34,302 nt of DNA from Chromera velia (GCA_018398765.1 JAHBMJ010000869.1:5001-39302), one strand, 5' to 3'; counted from the first letter of the stretch, positions 20,057-31,330 are shown. A program made the numbers and translations. The notes: generated by a model not told the origin, from the letters alone.

Positions 20057-21517
20057 ATGAGTGTCGGTGACAAGTCTTACGACCGAGAAGGCTCCAAGGT
20101 GTACTCGGAACTCAAGCAGTCTCCCGTGCGCCTGGCTATAGAGCGGTACACCATCTTCAAACTGGTCGAAAGTGCGCGTCCACAGCTCCTCGACGGAGCG
20201 TCTGTCTTGGACCTGGCTTGCGGAGACGGGACGTACTCGAGGGAATGCGTCCGGCGGGGGGCAAAGAGAGTGGTGGGTCTTGACATGTCAGAGGAGATTC
20301 TGATTCTAGCTCGGGGGAAAAGTCTCGAGATTGAAGAGGGCAAGGTAGGATTCTTCAAGGCAGACTGCTCGAAGTTGTCTGAGGTCCGTATGGCTCTAGA
20401 AGGCTCAGGGTTGAAAGCAGACTCGGAGGAGAAGTTCGACGTCATTCTAGTCAACTGGTTCTTCGTGAATGCAAAAAACGAGGACGAACTGACAGAAATG
20501 GTCAAAGTCTGCGCAGTGTATCTGAAGCCCGGGAGTGGCGTGATGGTCGGGATGAACGTCCACCCAGACACTCTCCCCAGACCTCCCGACTTTTGGAAAC
20601 GGTCTGTCGGTCTATGGTCTGTCAGTCATTACACACGCCCTCTGTCCGTCTGGCTGTATGCCTGCCGCAGTACCGCTTCCCGCCCCCCCCTCCCTTTCTC
20701 TCCTTCGCCCTCAGCCTCTCCGTGTGTGTGTGTGTGTGTCTCTTTGTCTGTTTGTCTGTCTGGGAAAAAAAAAAGCCAAGCATAGAAGACAAGGCGAAAA
20801 GGAGCGGAAGGAAGAGGAAGCGAAACGAGAGAGGTATGCAAGCAAGCAGAGAGGATGGTCATTGTGCAAGACAAGGCGAAAAGGAAAGCAAGGCAAAGAA
20901 AGCGAAACGAGAGAGGTATGCAACCAAGCAAAGAGGATGGTCATTGTGCAAGACAAGGCGAAAAGGAACGCAAGGCAAAGAAAGCGAAACGAGAGAGGTA
21001 TGCAACCAAGCAGAGAAGATGGGGGGGCATTGTCCAAAAAGGAAAGGAAGGGTGGACGTTGCCTCTACACGTCCCAACAGGATTTTAAGTAGTCACTCAT
21101 GTCGAACGCTGCTTACGTACTGCTGCTTCAAGGCAGACAAACAGAGATGCAACCTGTTTTCCCCGTCTTCGTCTTTTCATGCTGCATGCATGTATTCACG
21201 TGTGCCTGCATGCCGCTGCGTGCAGATATAACCTGATCCGACGGACCCCCAATTTCGACTTCGAAAAGGACGGCGCCGCTCTGCGCGAGGGGGAACTTCT
21301 CGAGGCAAATGTGTTAAATGACGAGGGAAAAGTCGTTTGGAGTGTGCAAAATTATTTTTGGTCACGAGCGAAGCTGCAGGAAGTCTTTCGGTCTCAAGGT
21401 CTCGAGTTGGAGGTTGTTGAGTGCTCCTGCGACCCGACGATGGTCAACGACTACTGGAGAGGTCTCCTCCAGACGCCCCCTTTCTCCTGTCTCCGCGCGG
21501 CGGCAAACGCATCATGA
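20057..21517 (+). CDS. Class I SAM-dependent methyltransferase (2 exons)
   Basis: Exons 20057-20601 and 21226-21517; the frame passes phase 2 across a GT-AG intron (gtctgt...gtgcag) to give 278 residues ending in TGA. Motif I is VLDLACGDG at residues 50-58. Strand 2 ends in the acidic residue D76 (VVGLDMSEE), which would contact the SAM ribose. KADCSKL and FDVILVNWFFVNA follow as the later SAM-fold motifs. The N-terminal YDREGSKVYSELKQSPVR and the overall order resemble small-molecule methyltransferases of the Methyltransf_25/ToxA-like group, but the substrate cannot be named. There is no in-frame ATG before 20057. The preceding sequence stays open and is hydrophobic, but it has only non-ATG starts. 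A 5' exon remains possible (acceptor-like acccag at 20049-20054). Confidence 0.85.
20787..21022 (+). repeat. 82-bp tandem repeat inside the methyltransferase intron
   Basis: The sequence cgaaacgagagaggtatgca recurs at 20821, 20903 and 20985, an exact 82-base period. A partial leading copy starts at about 20787 and the last copy stops at about 21022. Each unit is purine-rich and contains tcattgtgcaagacaaggcg. The period is not a multiple of three, and the exon 1 frame would stop at 20785, so this is not coding. Confidence 0.9.
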
Positions 21518-21632
21518 CACTGCAGGCATGCCGCATGACGGAACGCGGACTGTCTTGTCCAGTAGCTTCTCCTGGAGTCTGTCCACTATATGTTTCAGTA
21601 TGACAGGGTGGCCCAGCCTAAAGCCTGACATG

Positions 21633-21638
21633 AATAAA
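21633..21638 (+). promoter_or_regulatory. Polyadenylation signal AATAAA
   Basis: Lies about 115 bases after the methyltransferase stop at 21517. A second AATAAA occurs at about 21,705. Confidence 0.4.
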
Positions 21639-21903
21639 CGTGTGTATAAATTGAGTGTGCAAAGAATGATTTTTAGAAAATGAAAAACAAACAAAAAAAA
21701 AATTTAATAAAAAGCTTGCCTGAGAGATGAACACTGAACTTTGTGGTCCCTAGCTAGTGTGGTCCATTTTGTATCTACTATAGCGCCTCTACTACTAAGC
21801 CGTCTAGTGCTGTACAATATATTACAGTGCATAGTTTTTTACCATTGAGGTTTGAAGCTGCTTCAAATGTAGCTTTAAACTAAAATGATACTTTTATACT
21901 TAT

Positions 21904-21926
21904 AAGATTAGGATTAGGATTAGGAT
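21904..21926 (+). repeat. Short (GATTAG)n repeat
   Basis: Three and a half tandem units of GATTAG. It resembles a telomere-like hexamer but is too short to call an interstitial telomere. Confidence 0.5.
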
Positions 21927-22234
21927 TTATGTCTGGAGGATTGGTTTCCCGCCCCAATGCCGAATGTCCGACATGCAGCTCCCAATGAAAGCGTCTAAAC
22001 GTATCAGACCTCCCTGGCCGGCCCGCACAGGTCTAGCCTATGCCGTAAACGGTTTACAATTGAAGAAAAAGCATATGCGGCATCATTTTTCCTTTATCTG
22101 AATAGCTTTTTCGTTCCGATCTGAGGCCATCTGGCAGAGGGGCAAAAGGCTGCCAAAAGCGAAATGACTTTTAGTGCTGAAATGCAAGAGTGAAAAAGAG
22201 AAAAAGAATTGAGAGAAGAGATTAAGACCAAGTG

Positions 22235-22850
22235 AGAGAGAAAACACGTTTATTTCATACTTTTTAGAGTAACCAAGAATGTTTCTTTTCCTGAGACGCA
22301 CAAAAGGGAACGGTAAAGCCCTCTCTCTTCTTGTGGGTTGCTTCTTGTCGTTCTGTCTGACTCAGAAAGATGAAGTGACACTGTTAAAGAGAGTAACAAG
22401 AAAGGAAACTTCAACCAGAGCGAGAAAAAAGAATGAAGAATTGAGACTAAATAAGAAAAAGATAGAAGTACTCTTCTATTTTCTTTCACACTTTTCTGAG
22501 TAACCAAGAACATTCTTTTTCCGAGACGTATAGAGGGGAATGGAAGACCCTCTCTCTTCTTATGGGTTGCTTCCTGTTGTTCTGTCTGACTCAAAAAGGG
22601 TGAGGTGACAGAGAGAGTTGAAGAAAAGAAACTTTCAAACAGAGAAGAAAAAGGAAAGGGAAATCGAGAGTTCACTTCTCTTTTCTTTCACACTTTTCAG
22701 AGTCACCATGAACGTTCTTTTCCCAAGATACATAGATGGGAATGGAAAACCCTCTCTCTTCTTATGGGTTGCTTCTTATCGTTCTGTCTGACTAATAGAG
22801 GTAAAGTGATAGAGGGAGTGACAAGAAAGGCAGGTTTCACACTCTAAGTC
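22235..22850 (+). repeat. Degenerate tandem repeat, three copies of about 200-230 bp
   Basis: The landmarks GAGTAACCAAGAA (22267), GAGTAACCAAGAA (22498) and GAGTCACCATGAA (22700) are each followed by a CCTCTCTCTTCTT-TGGGTTGCTTC block and then TTCTGTCTGACT. Copy spacing is 231 and 202 bases. The copies have diverged and are not coding. Confidence 0.85.
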
Positions 22851-23014
22851 TGAGAAAGGGAAAAAAAAAGAAAAAAGATAGAGACTGAATGAGAAGAGAA
22901 AGAAATTTACCATCAATTAATGAACAAACCGTCTGAGAAACATGCAGAGTCACTGTGATACAAAAACTTTAACCCGCGGCTTCAATCACACGTAACCACA
23001 GTGTCACCCTTCCT

Positions 23015-24228
23015 TCACACTGCATACCTCCAGTAAAGGCACGTTGTTTGTGCTTTCACCCTTTCTGGTATGAGGTCTTGTTTGGCAATGTGGCAGAGCA
23101 GACGAAGCAAATCATCTCGGAGGCTTTCTTTGGGGTCTTTATCCAATGCATCCTCCACCATCTGGTTGGGGAGCGCTGCGAGTGCGTCTAGTACCCCTTT
23201 GATCAGCTGAGCAAGTCGAACGTCCCTCTGCACATCCGTTTGATCCCTGTCTTAGCCAATCGTCTTGATAGGCCCGTCGATATAGAGACAGCTAACCACA
23301 AAGTTCACCACGTGCTCGTTAACAAGCTCCTGCTTCCTTGCTTCAGTTGCTATCTCGACTCTCTTCAAGAAGTTCAGCGCTTCTGCACTATCCATCTCCT
23401 TCTTTGTGCCCTTCATAGCGTGTCCCGCCCACTCTCTGTCGCATTTCGCTCTGTGAGTCTTCCAGTGAACCTTCTGACATTCAACGCTGCAATAAGTTAC
23501 AACTTTGCACTGGCTGCACCTCTTTCCCGCACTGCTGTCTTCGTATTGCCAGCATTGCAGGGTAGCCGGCGCTGCAAAAGTGTTGCGAGATGCAAAGGTC
23601 GGTTCCGCTGTCAAAGAAGACGCGCTAGAAGACATGAAGCTTGGGACGGCTGCGCGTGGAACGATCGAGTCGCGGTCTGCGGGTGTAGAGACGGGGACAG
23701 TCTCATGCATAGGCAGAAAGACGGAGTCTTCATCTGGGGATGTGGAAACCAGATGGCTCCCTGCAGTTAGAACTGTTACAACAGGGTGACTGTCTAAGAG
23801 ACTTATTCTGCACTTGCAGGTTGACTTGAACTGGGTGTGTTGTGCAAAACCTCGCTGTGCACAGTGACATTGCAGTTGGGGGGAGGAGAGACGTGAAGGT
23901 GGTTCACTTGGTGGGACAGTCTCGTAGAAGGCATACGCAACTGGACATTTGCTGTGGCGTTGCTTCTAAAGCCTCTGGCCTTATCAGGAGCCTGGTGGAA
24001 GGGCCTCGAACGATTTGGATACCATGGACGAGCTGTGGTTGATAGGTCGCTGGAAGGACGCGACGAGGAGAAGGCGTCCGGAAGAATGTAACTGTTTTCG
24101 TTTCTGTCATCTCCCTCTCTTTGAAGGCTTAGCATCTGGAGCCACTGCAATCTTGACCAGCACTTGCCTCTTCTGGTTGACTTGCGAAAGGAAACGCTAC
24201 TAGGCTTGCCCGTCTCTTGAGGGTTCAT
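23015..24228 (-). CDS. MYND-type zinc-finger protein (3 exons)
   Basis: Exons on the minus strand: 24228-23814, 23760-23297 and 23227-23015, giving 363 residues to TGA. The introns are only 53 and 69 nt (gtgcag...ctaactgcag and gttagc...gtgcag), and both keep the frame. A Ser/Pro/Asn-rich N-terminal region (1-200) precedes a MYND finger at about 208-245: C208, C220, C223, C229, C233, H241 and C245. MYND domains are usually protein-interaction modules with C-x2-C as the first metal pair; here Tyr211 stands where the second cysteine belongs. The C-terminal part (about 255-363) is predicted helical and resembles no family I can name. The start is the first ATG of the exon. A separate small open frame at 24460-24260 could be an upstream exon but could not be joined in phase. 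Confidence 0.7.
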
Positions 24229-24695
24229 TCCGGAGCTGCACTCTTGCAAGTTTGTCTCTTCATCCCTGGAGACGGAAACACTGGAGACAGAAAAAAGTGT
24301 TCTCTGAATATGTTGCAGAGAGCTGATGATTTTTACGAAGATTAGTCACGAATACCAGAAGCAGAGACTGGGATTGCTTGAATGCTTGCTTTGTGATGGT
24401 TAGCGCCGTCTGAAGACCACTGTATGGCTCTTGCGTCTGAGTTGAAGTGACATGACTCATTACACTTTCAGATCAGTCGTTCTCTGTCAATACTGCACGA
24501 TCTTCTCTCACGAGTCAAGCAACAAACTTCTGTGTTCACGCTTGCTACAACGAGAACGGCTCGCTTGAGGAAAACGGCTCGCTCGAGAAAAACATCCTAT
24601 AGTATTCATGATCAAGTTGTATAAAGAATATATTAATATAGCTTTATAAAAACATACATATAACAGTATTATGTCGGTATAGGTATATTATGTGG

Positions 24696-25106
24696 TGCAA
24701 TGCCATAACTCCCGCCTGATTACAGATTGCCCATCTGAAATTAAGTGGCAAGCGCGTGTATTCGGGGAACGAGAGGAGTGCAGGGGGAGGGCTGGGAAGA
24801 AAAAGGAATAGGCAGTGTGCTGGTCATGACAGAAGAATAAGAAGTACTTAGTAAATCCTGAGAGTCAAGTTTAAGGTCGCATGAGCGAGCAAGCTAGTAG
24901 CGAGAATAGTAAACAGGACAGAAGGAAACGGCGGAAGAAAAACAGGCTAGACACTAGAAATAAACTTTAAGTCAATGCCCCCCGCAATGCCGTAACCACC
25001 CCTCCGACACTCCAAGCTGCTCTTGAAAAGGTTTTTCAACTTTTTAAATTAAATTTTTGAGCGGCACTTAATTTCAAGTTAGGATTTTTGAGTGGCGGTA
25101 ATTGCA
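24696..25106. mobile_element. Possible small inverted-repeat element
   Basis: GAAATTAAGTG at 24737-24747 is matched by its reverse complement at 25065-25075. Near the outer edges tgcaatgccataactcccgc (from 24696) resembles the inverted tgcaattaccgccactc at the right end (about 25,090-25,108). No coding capacity and no clear target duplication. Confidence 0.35.
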
Positions 25107-26709
25107 TAAATGAATAAATCAATGAATGATCAAATAAACAGACTTAGGCTTAAAATTCGGAAAAAAATTTTAAGAGCTAGCTTTAAGAGTTATTTAAATC
25201 ATTATCATCATCGATCATCACTAATCATCACCATGCATCAGAAAAAAACATTGCTCAGACCTCAAATCCCTGCTAGGGTCCCTGTTAGTGACAGCAATAG
25301 CCTAAGGGCTATAGAAGATATGTTTTCCACGTGCAAGCGCATGTATAAAGCTGGCCTGGCGTTCCATTTCTGGTGTGGGGGGGGCAAAGAATGACGTGGA
25401 TTCGTATGCACTCCAGCAAGGTCCTATTTAGACACCATATGGGGTAGACATACATACCTAGACACACACGCTCTTAGGCTAAGCTCCTACGAAGTGCCGC
25501 CTCTATAGTTGTTATGTAAGTTATTATGTAATGGATCATGACTATCATCATGCATACGCTATTGCGATTAGCCGCCATTAGCCTATAATAACCCATATAA
25601 ATAAGCGTCTAGCGTTTAGCAGCAACGCATAAAGCAGTTTAGTTTTTTATATTGCAACAGCAGTCCTCTTTGATTTGTACTGAGATTGCGCGCAATTGTA
25701 TAAACATGCAGGGTTAAGCCATATGAGACAATGTTAATTTAAACCACTAATACGCCCAGAGATACTTACCTAATTAACTTATTGGGTGCATATAGCATAG
25801 AATGTATCATGTATGCATAGTGTTAGGTTAGGTGTTAGATGTTAGAGGCGGGGTAATGCGGGTATCTCTTCTACAAGAGTATCCCTTCTTCTATGTACAG
25901 TGACTTCTATGCATTTTAATAGTCAGAATTTGGGTCTCACCTCTAAAATAATTCCTTCCAAGGAATTCTGGGTCCTCTGTGAACTATTAACCTTGCAAGA
26001 TCCCACCGAGGGATTCTTAGCGACGTCCGGTAGTCTTGAGTTACCCTCCCGGGCGCCCAAAATCTGTATCACTAAGGAAACGTTGCTTTTCAGTGTAGAG
26101 CCTACTCTTACATCAGAATGAACTTATAGAAAATGCCTCCCATCCATATTAAAGCTCCTTCTGGTGGTCTTGTATGGTGCTACTGTACGAAGAAACCACA
26201 GAGGGCCAGGTATATGGTACATCGACGCTAGGACTACCAGGTCTGGCTAGAACGTCCACAATATATCCGTGCATCCTTCGACTCATAGACGTGCACACGA
26301 TCGAACCGATCGATCGAATTAACGTACACGGAATGCGCGAGGACATGAATAACTTGCATATGCACCAAAGACACATTCACGTCTCATGTATTATGCGGCG
26401 GCGTGCCCTAGCTTGCAGAACCGAGCGGGGGCACGATCATGGGCAAAAAGATATAGAGATATAATCTCACACACCCCCTCCTGAGCTCTACAAACCTGAA
26501 ACAAAACAACTCCACACATGCCCCTCGGGGAGAGAGGACAGGATAAGCTTCCTCCATTCTTTTATTATGAGGTTTGTCTCCGGACCAAGACATAGTATGC
26601 ACACGCAGCCTTCTCTTTCCTCAACCGCGCCATTTGCTGGTAGAAGGCGATCGACCGATCAACCTCTTGCATGCATGCATAGACTCCTGTCTAACATGGT
26701 TCAGGCCTC
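25107..26709. other. No gene recognised
   Basis: AT-rich to about 25,900 and then mixed. Short open frames show no recognisable domain. Small palindromes such as CGATCGATCG (about 26,309) and TGCATGCATGCA (about 26,668) are present. Confidence 0.4.
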
Positions 26710-26717
26710 CCTGAAAC

Positions 26718-27380
26718 CAGCGTTGCCAAAAAATATCGTACTACGCCGTATTACAACGTTTTGTACTGTTTTTGGTGTTTCACAAAAAACACTGTACTAT
26801 ATTACACTCGGTAGTACGCCTTTTTGACGTTTGACCGCTGGAAGGCTCAGTACCCTGTCGAGCCCTCCTCCCCCGGGTAGGGCAGATTGTTGAGCCACAC
26901 CTCGGAGCTCAGCAGCTAGCCTACCACCAGCCACCAACCCCCGTGTTCATGCATGTCATTCCACCTTCAAGTGAATGCATATGCAACGGGGCCCCTCTCT
27001 CCCCTCTGTCTCCCCTCTTTCCCTTCAATATCCTTTTCATACTTCATGCACTCCCAATAGAAGAGCGAATTCACTCTCTCAGAAGCGACAGAGAAATCAG
27101 AGAGACAAAGCAAGATAAACGCACCGTCAAACCAGTCCAAGTACTTTTCCATATTCTCTTATATTTTCTTTTAATTCCTCCCCTGTGCACAAACTAGTTT
27201 CTCCTACTTTGTATGCGCTTCCCACTTTGCATGCTCCGGGTGTCATTACACCCGATATTGCTCTCGTCACTGTCAGAAGAAGGACTGGAGGTGAATCAGA
27301 TACCATCGGAGTGTCTGCCCCACCCTCCGGGCTGCTCTAGCTAACTGACTGACTGAGGACTGACTGATCAATTGATTAAC

Positions 27381-27421
<41 letters not shown>

Positions 27422-27682
27422 AACTAGATTGATTGATTGATTGAAGAACCAAAGGGCCCTCTATAACCATCGCATGCGCTCTCTGGCCGTCTCTGCATGA
27501 TGTTATATGAACAATTTTGTAAATATTCTTTTGTGTAAATCATCATCCTAAACTTTATAGATTTTTCTCATCTTCAACTTTATAGATTTTCTTAGGATGG
27601 CTTTGGAGAGCCACTGTACCGTAATTGTACTGTACTTTAGCTAGAATTTTAAAAAACACCATACCGTACTTTGGCAACCCTG
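26718..27682. mobile_element. Non-autonomous hAT-like DNA transposon with 8-bp target duplication
   Basis: The left end is CAGCGTTGCCAAA and the right end, inverted, is CAGGGTTGCCAAA (12 of 13 match). The element is flanked on both sides by CCTGAAAC (26710-26717 and 27683-27690), a perfect 8-bp duplication, the length made by hAT-superfamily transposases. Subterminal motifs such as GTACTGT and CCGTACT recur near both ends. No transposase is encoded in the 965 bp, so it would need an enzyme in trans. It contains a (GATT)n microsatellite at about 27,365-27,441. Confidence 0.8.
27365..27441 (+). repeat. (GATT)n microsatellite
   Basis: Tandem GATT units with a TAACTA interruption, inside the hAT-like element. 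Confidence 0.9.
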
Positions 27683-27690
27683 CCTGAAAC

Positions 27691-28619
27691 TCTGTTTTGT
27701 CTCTCTAGGAAACGATGCCACTGTCTGCATATGACGGGAGCAGACAGCAGAGAACGAAAAAAAATAAAGCACCCGGGCCTTGCTCGAACGAATCCCCCAG
27801 CCACCTAGGCTAGGTTCTCATTGACACATACATTCATGCAGCCATGCAGTAAATTAATGCATTCATCCTTCAACTGCCCTCCTCACTCTGATGAACAGAG
27901 AAGGAGGCAGACTGAAGGCCTCCCCGAAAAAGGCTGTTGAAGGAAGGACTTTTTATATCCCTCCCCTACCTTCATAACAGTAAGGAAACCAACATGCTTC
28001 CAGAGCAGGGATGTAAAAAGCAAAAAAAAATCCAAGCTCCATTGACGAATTAGTGGAGGCACCCAGGCTCCACACCCTTTTTCCCCTTTGTCTTTGCCTT
28101 TGTGTGGTGATAAGGACAGACCTGTCCAAACTATATACACGTTTCTCCTTTCCCATATACCTAACTACCTCTTGCTTTCCTGCCTGACTGCCGTATCCAG
28201 CAGCATACGTACTGAAGTCCGTGGCCCCACCCTGCCAGAGCGCCCTCGCGCTGGCCCCACCTTCATTCATCAACCCTGCATGCGGCCTTGCTAAGGAAGT
28301 CAGAATGAGAGAAGGGAAAGTACGGGACTAATAGAAAAACAAATTGCCTATCTACTCCACTTCATTGGCTTCCACCCCCCCTGTTACCCCGCTTCTCTGA
28401 CTGCTCCGTCCATAGTGGAGGGGCGGCAATCACGAACAGATAAGAGAGAAGGGAAGCACAGGTAAAAAGCAGAAACAGAAAACGAACAGAAAGCGCTATC
28501 ACCTTACAAATAAAACAACAACCAAACTGCCCACCCGGCAGCTCCTGCTACCACATATGCATAAACACAAACACAACACACTGCCCTCCACGCCTTTACT
28601 CCTCTCTTTCCACCCCATT
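27691..28619. other. No gene recognised; possible 3' end of the copia element
   Basis: On the minus strand this follows the RNase H end. A purine-rich stretch (ggggtggaaagagaggag, about 28,599-28,618) could be a polypurine tract, but I cannot define a long terminal repeat because no second copy is present. Confidence 0.3.
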
Positions 28620-28628
28620 GTCTGCGCT

Positions 28629-29368
28629 TTATGTGAGCTTCCCTCCTGGGAGAACGCATTTCATGAGGACGTTGGCGACGTTCCTCTTGCGGGAGGTCCA
28701 GACCAGGTCAGCTCCGACCGCCTTCAGCTCCTGCATGCACCAGGCTAAAACTTCCTGCATCGTGGAGTCAGTCTGGGCCTTCCCAGACCGGACCTGATCG
28801 TGAAGGGGACCGGACTCAGTATAGATAATCACCCTGATCCTCTTCTTCTACCACATCTCCTTCAGGAGATGGAAGATCTCCGCCAGCTTCTTCGAAAGAA
28901 ACTTTAGACCGAGAGTTTCTCCCAAAGTCGACGGCCCCACCCTCCTGGATGCTTACTTGGTCGCCCACATGATCTAATTGAGGAAAACGGCCTCCTTTTC
29001 ATCACTGGCAGGGAGGAAACAGGAGTTGAGGACCCTGATGGCATACCCCAGACGTGCCCCGTAGGTCGTCAGGACAAAGGCAGCATCGAAATACGCGTGC
29101 ATGACCGGGTCCCCCCGAATCTCCCTGAAGATCCTCTTATCGAGGCTTGCCTTCATCACCTCCAAAACTCGAACGACGGTCTTAAAAATTCTTTTCGAAG
29201 GCTTGGTGAGGCTCTGAGCCACAGTGTGCCCCCACACCATTCTCAGAGGTTTCATCCTCACCCTCCACTGCAGTGTACCTACTGCAGCCCACAACGGCTT
29301 CTCGTAGGCCTCATCTACCTCCTCATCCTTTGACGGCTCTGCCGACTTCCCGTCTATGGTCCCGCACT
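28629..29368 (-). pseudogene. RNase H region (copia type), with stops
   Basis: Resumes after the insertion with Y-E-K-P-L-W-A-A-V-G-T-L-Q-W, as in the copia connection segment (Y-x-x-x-x-G-x-L-x-W). Then HAYFDAAF holds the first catalytic Asp, RLGYAIRVLN follows, and further on IYTESGPLHDQVRSG corresponds to the later Asp/Glu region. Stops interrupt it at about 28,974 (TAG), 28,959 (TAA) and 28,849 (TAG). Confidence 0.65.
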
Positions 29369-30327
29369 CCTAGTAGTTCCTACTAACTCTAGGTTAGATA
29401 TAGGTACAGACTACTAAGTCTACTATCAATCTAGCCTCTAAAAACGCTTGTTTTAAGCTTTTTGCAACATTTTGATTCAAGTTCCTAGGAGTTCCTTATA
29501 CCTAGATGAGAGATTGATGTTGGTTCCCGACGATAAAGTCATGTCCGAGCTTTTAGTTCTCACGTTGACCAAAAAGCCTAGGAACCGCCTTTTAGGAACC
29601 ATGAAGGAACCCAAAGAAACCGTCAAGAACAAATAAGAACTGACATTTCTCTGTCTAGTTTCTCTGTAAACAAATGTATCTAAAAGAGGCTGTAGATGAG
29701 TTTACAACTAATTAAATATAGATACAAGTCGTGCCAGCTTGTGCTAGCTCGCTCCCATCTATAAACACGCTTCCATTAACCCTCTTTGGCCCCCCCTGGA
29801 AGATGGCTTCCCTCTTATCCAGTCTAAAGAAGCAAGCAACACTAGTATCACTTAAATATGCAAGCAGCACTAGTATCACTTAAACATCAGGAGCGTCTCG
29901 GGCCAATTGAGGGACTAAATTCTTTGTAGTTCCCTAGGCAGTTTGACGTAGTTCCTAGTAACTTCTTACATAGTTTTTTGGTTCTCATACGGTTCCTACT
30001 GGTTTTTCAGGGTTCTTCCATGGATCCTAAGGTTTCTGTTTGACTTTCTAGCAATTTTGGTATTCATATACTTAATTTAGGTCCTTTGTGATTCCTGTGG
30101 CAGCCTCAGTTCAGAGGGGTCAGGAACCATATTTTAGGAACCTACGAACCAAAACGCCGGACACCCACTTTTTGTGTGAGAACTAGTGGGAACCGACCAA
30201 GAACTATTACAAGCTAAAACATATCACAATAGACTTTTCAGACATTATTTTATGTTCTATTTGATCAATTTTCTTTTAGACAGAATTTGTTTATCACTTT
30301 TAATACTAGAAACCAAGTGGGCATTAC
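29369..30327. mobile_element. AT-rich insertion within the copia pol region
   Basis: About 0.96 kb separates the RT and RNase H segments. On the minus strand the junctions read TGCGGCCCAT on the RT side and TGCGGGACCAT on the RNase H side, an imperfect duplication that suggests a transposed insert. Inside are many GGAACC/GGTTCC-like motifs in both orientations and a 23-base direct duplication near 29,833-29,883. No coding capacity and no convincing terminal inverted repeats were seen. Confidence 0.5.
29833..29883 (+). repeat. Short direct duplication
   Basis: The unit GCAAGCA-CACTAGTATCACTTAAA occurs twice with one difference, with starts about 29 bases apart. Confidence 0.7.
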
Positions 30328-31330
30328 CATGGGCCGCACATAGTACGGCCTCGTAGCTTCCCGTTGAGACCTCTCCAGGGCTTTTGGGGGCGCCGTTCCT
30401 TCAAAATCTCCCAGAGGGGAGCGGTGTCGGTATTGTCCAAGTAAAAGACCTGGGAGAGAATCACTTTTCTCAGTCCTACCCTCTCTATGTCAACCCCAGA
30501 GAACTTTTGTTCAGAACCCTGCCTGATGACGCACACCGAGCCAAACCCTAACTCCTTGTTGAGGGTGGCCTGAAGCTTCCTGTGCTCCTTCTTACTGGCT
30601 CCCGTCAGCAAGTCATCGATCCAGTTCATGATGACCGCTGTGGCGGACTCCTCCTTCTTCCCTCTCACTGCGATCGCCGTGTCTACATGCCGAAAGCCAA
30701 ATTTCTTGCAGACCCCCTCCAACTTGCATGGTGTCGAAGAGCTGCGCTACACAGAGCAGCCCATAGAGACCCATCTCTATGAGATACGTCTCCCCCGCCT
30801 TAAACTTGCGGGCTTCCTTCACGAGCTCCTCGTACCTCTCTTGAGGGATGTCCGGAAATGCGGACTCCTTGGGGTACTCAGGAAGGACCTTCGGGAGGGT
30901 TACACCGACCCTCTCCTGGTTGTGATCCTTCAACGTCAGGAAGGCAACAGTAACGTCTGCCGCCCCTATCTCTATTTCCTGCGACACAATGAACAGAGCC
31001 ACACAGTTGATACCCGCCATCGAGGGGGTACCAACATATGTGTCGATAGACCTACCGTTGAGAAAGCCCTTCACGAAAAAGCGATACTTTGGCTTCCTTG
31101 ACCCGTCGTCCTGCTCCTTCCATATACATCACCACCCTATTCCCACCACCGCACGTACCTCCGCCTTCTTCACCTTCCTTTCCAGGACCTTGTTTCCCAC
31201 GATGTTCATCAGCTATTCCTTGAGGGCCGCCATCCTATGTGTCCCAGAGTCTATCTCCTCCTTTATCGCGGGAAGCTAAGTCGAGCCTTTCTTGAAGTGG
31301 CTCAATTCGTCCTCATACATAGCCACACCC
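30324..31330 (-). pseudogene. Reverse transcriptase (copia type), frameshifted
   Basis: The first part begins MYEDELSHFKKGST and includes DDGSRKPKYRFFVKGF, AADVTVAFL and LYGL, the usual copia RT landmarks. It has stops at 31,278 (TAG), about 31,215 (TAG) and about 31,118 (TGA). Near 30,720 the frame changes and continues with VDTAIAV and NWIDDLL, the latter being the catalytic YxDD box with Trp for Tyr. FSGVDI follows as in other copia RTs. Confidence 0.75.

Noticed and set aside
21904-21926. Interstitial telomere repeat
   Set aside because: Only three and a half GATTAG units; too short to distinguish from chance.
24260-24460. Small minus-strand open frame starting MSHVTSTQTQEP as an upstream exon of the MYND gene
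   Set aside because: None of the donor and acceptor combinations I tried keeps phase into the next exon without a stop.
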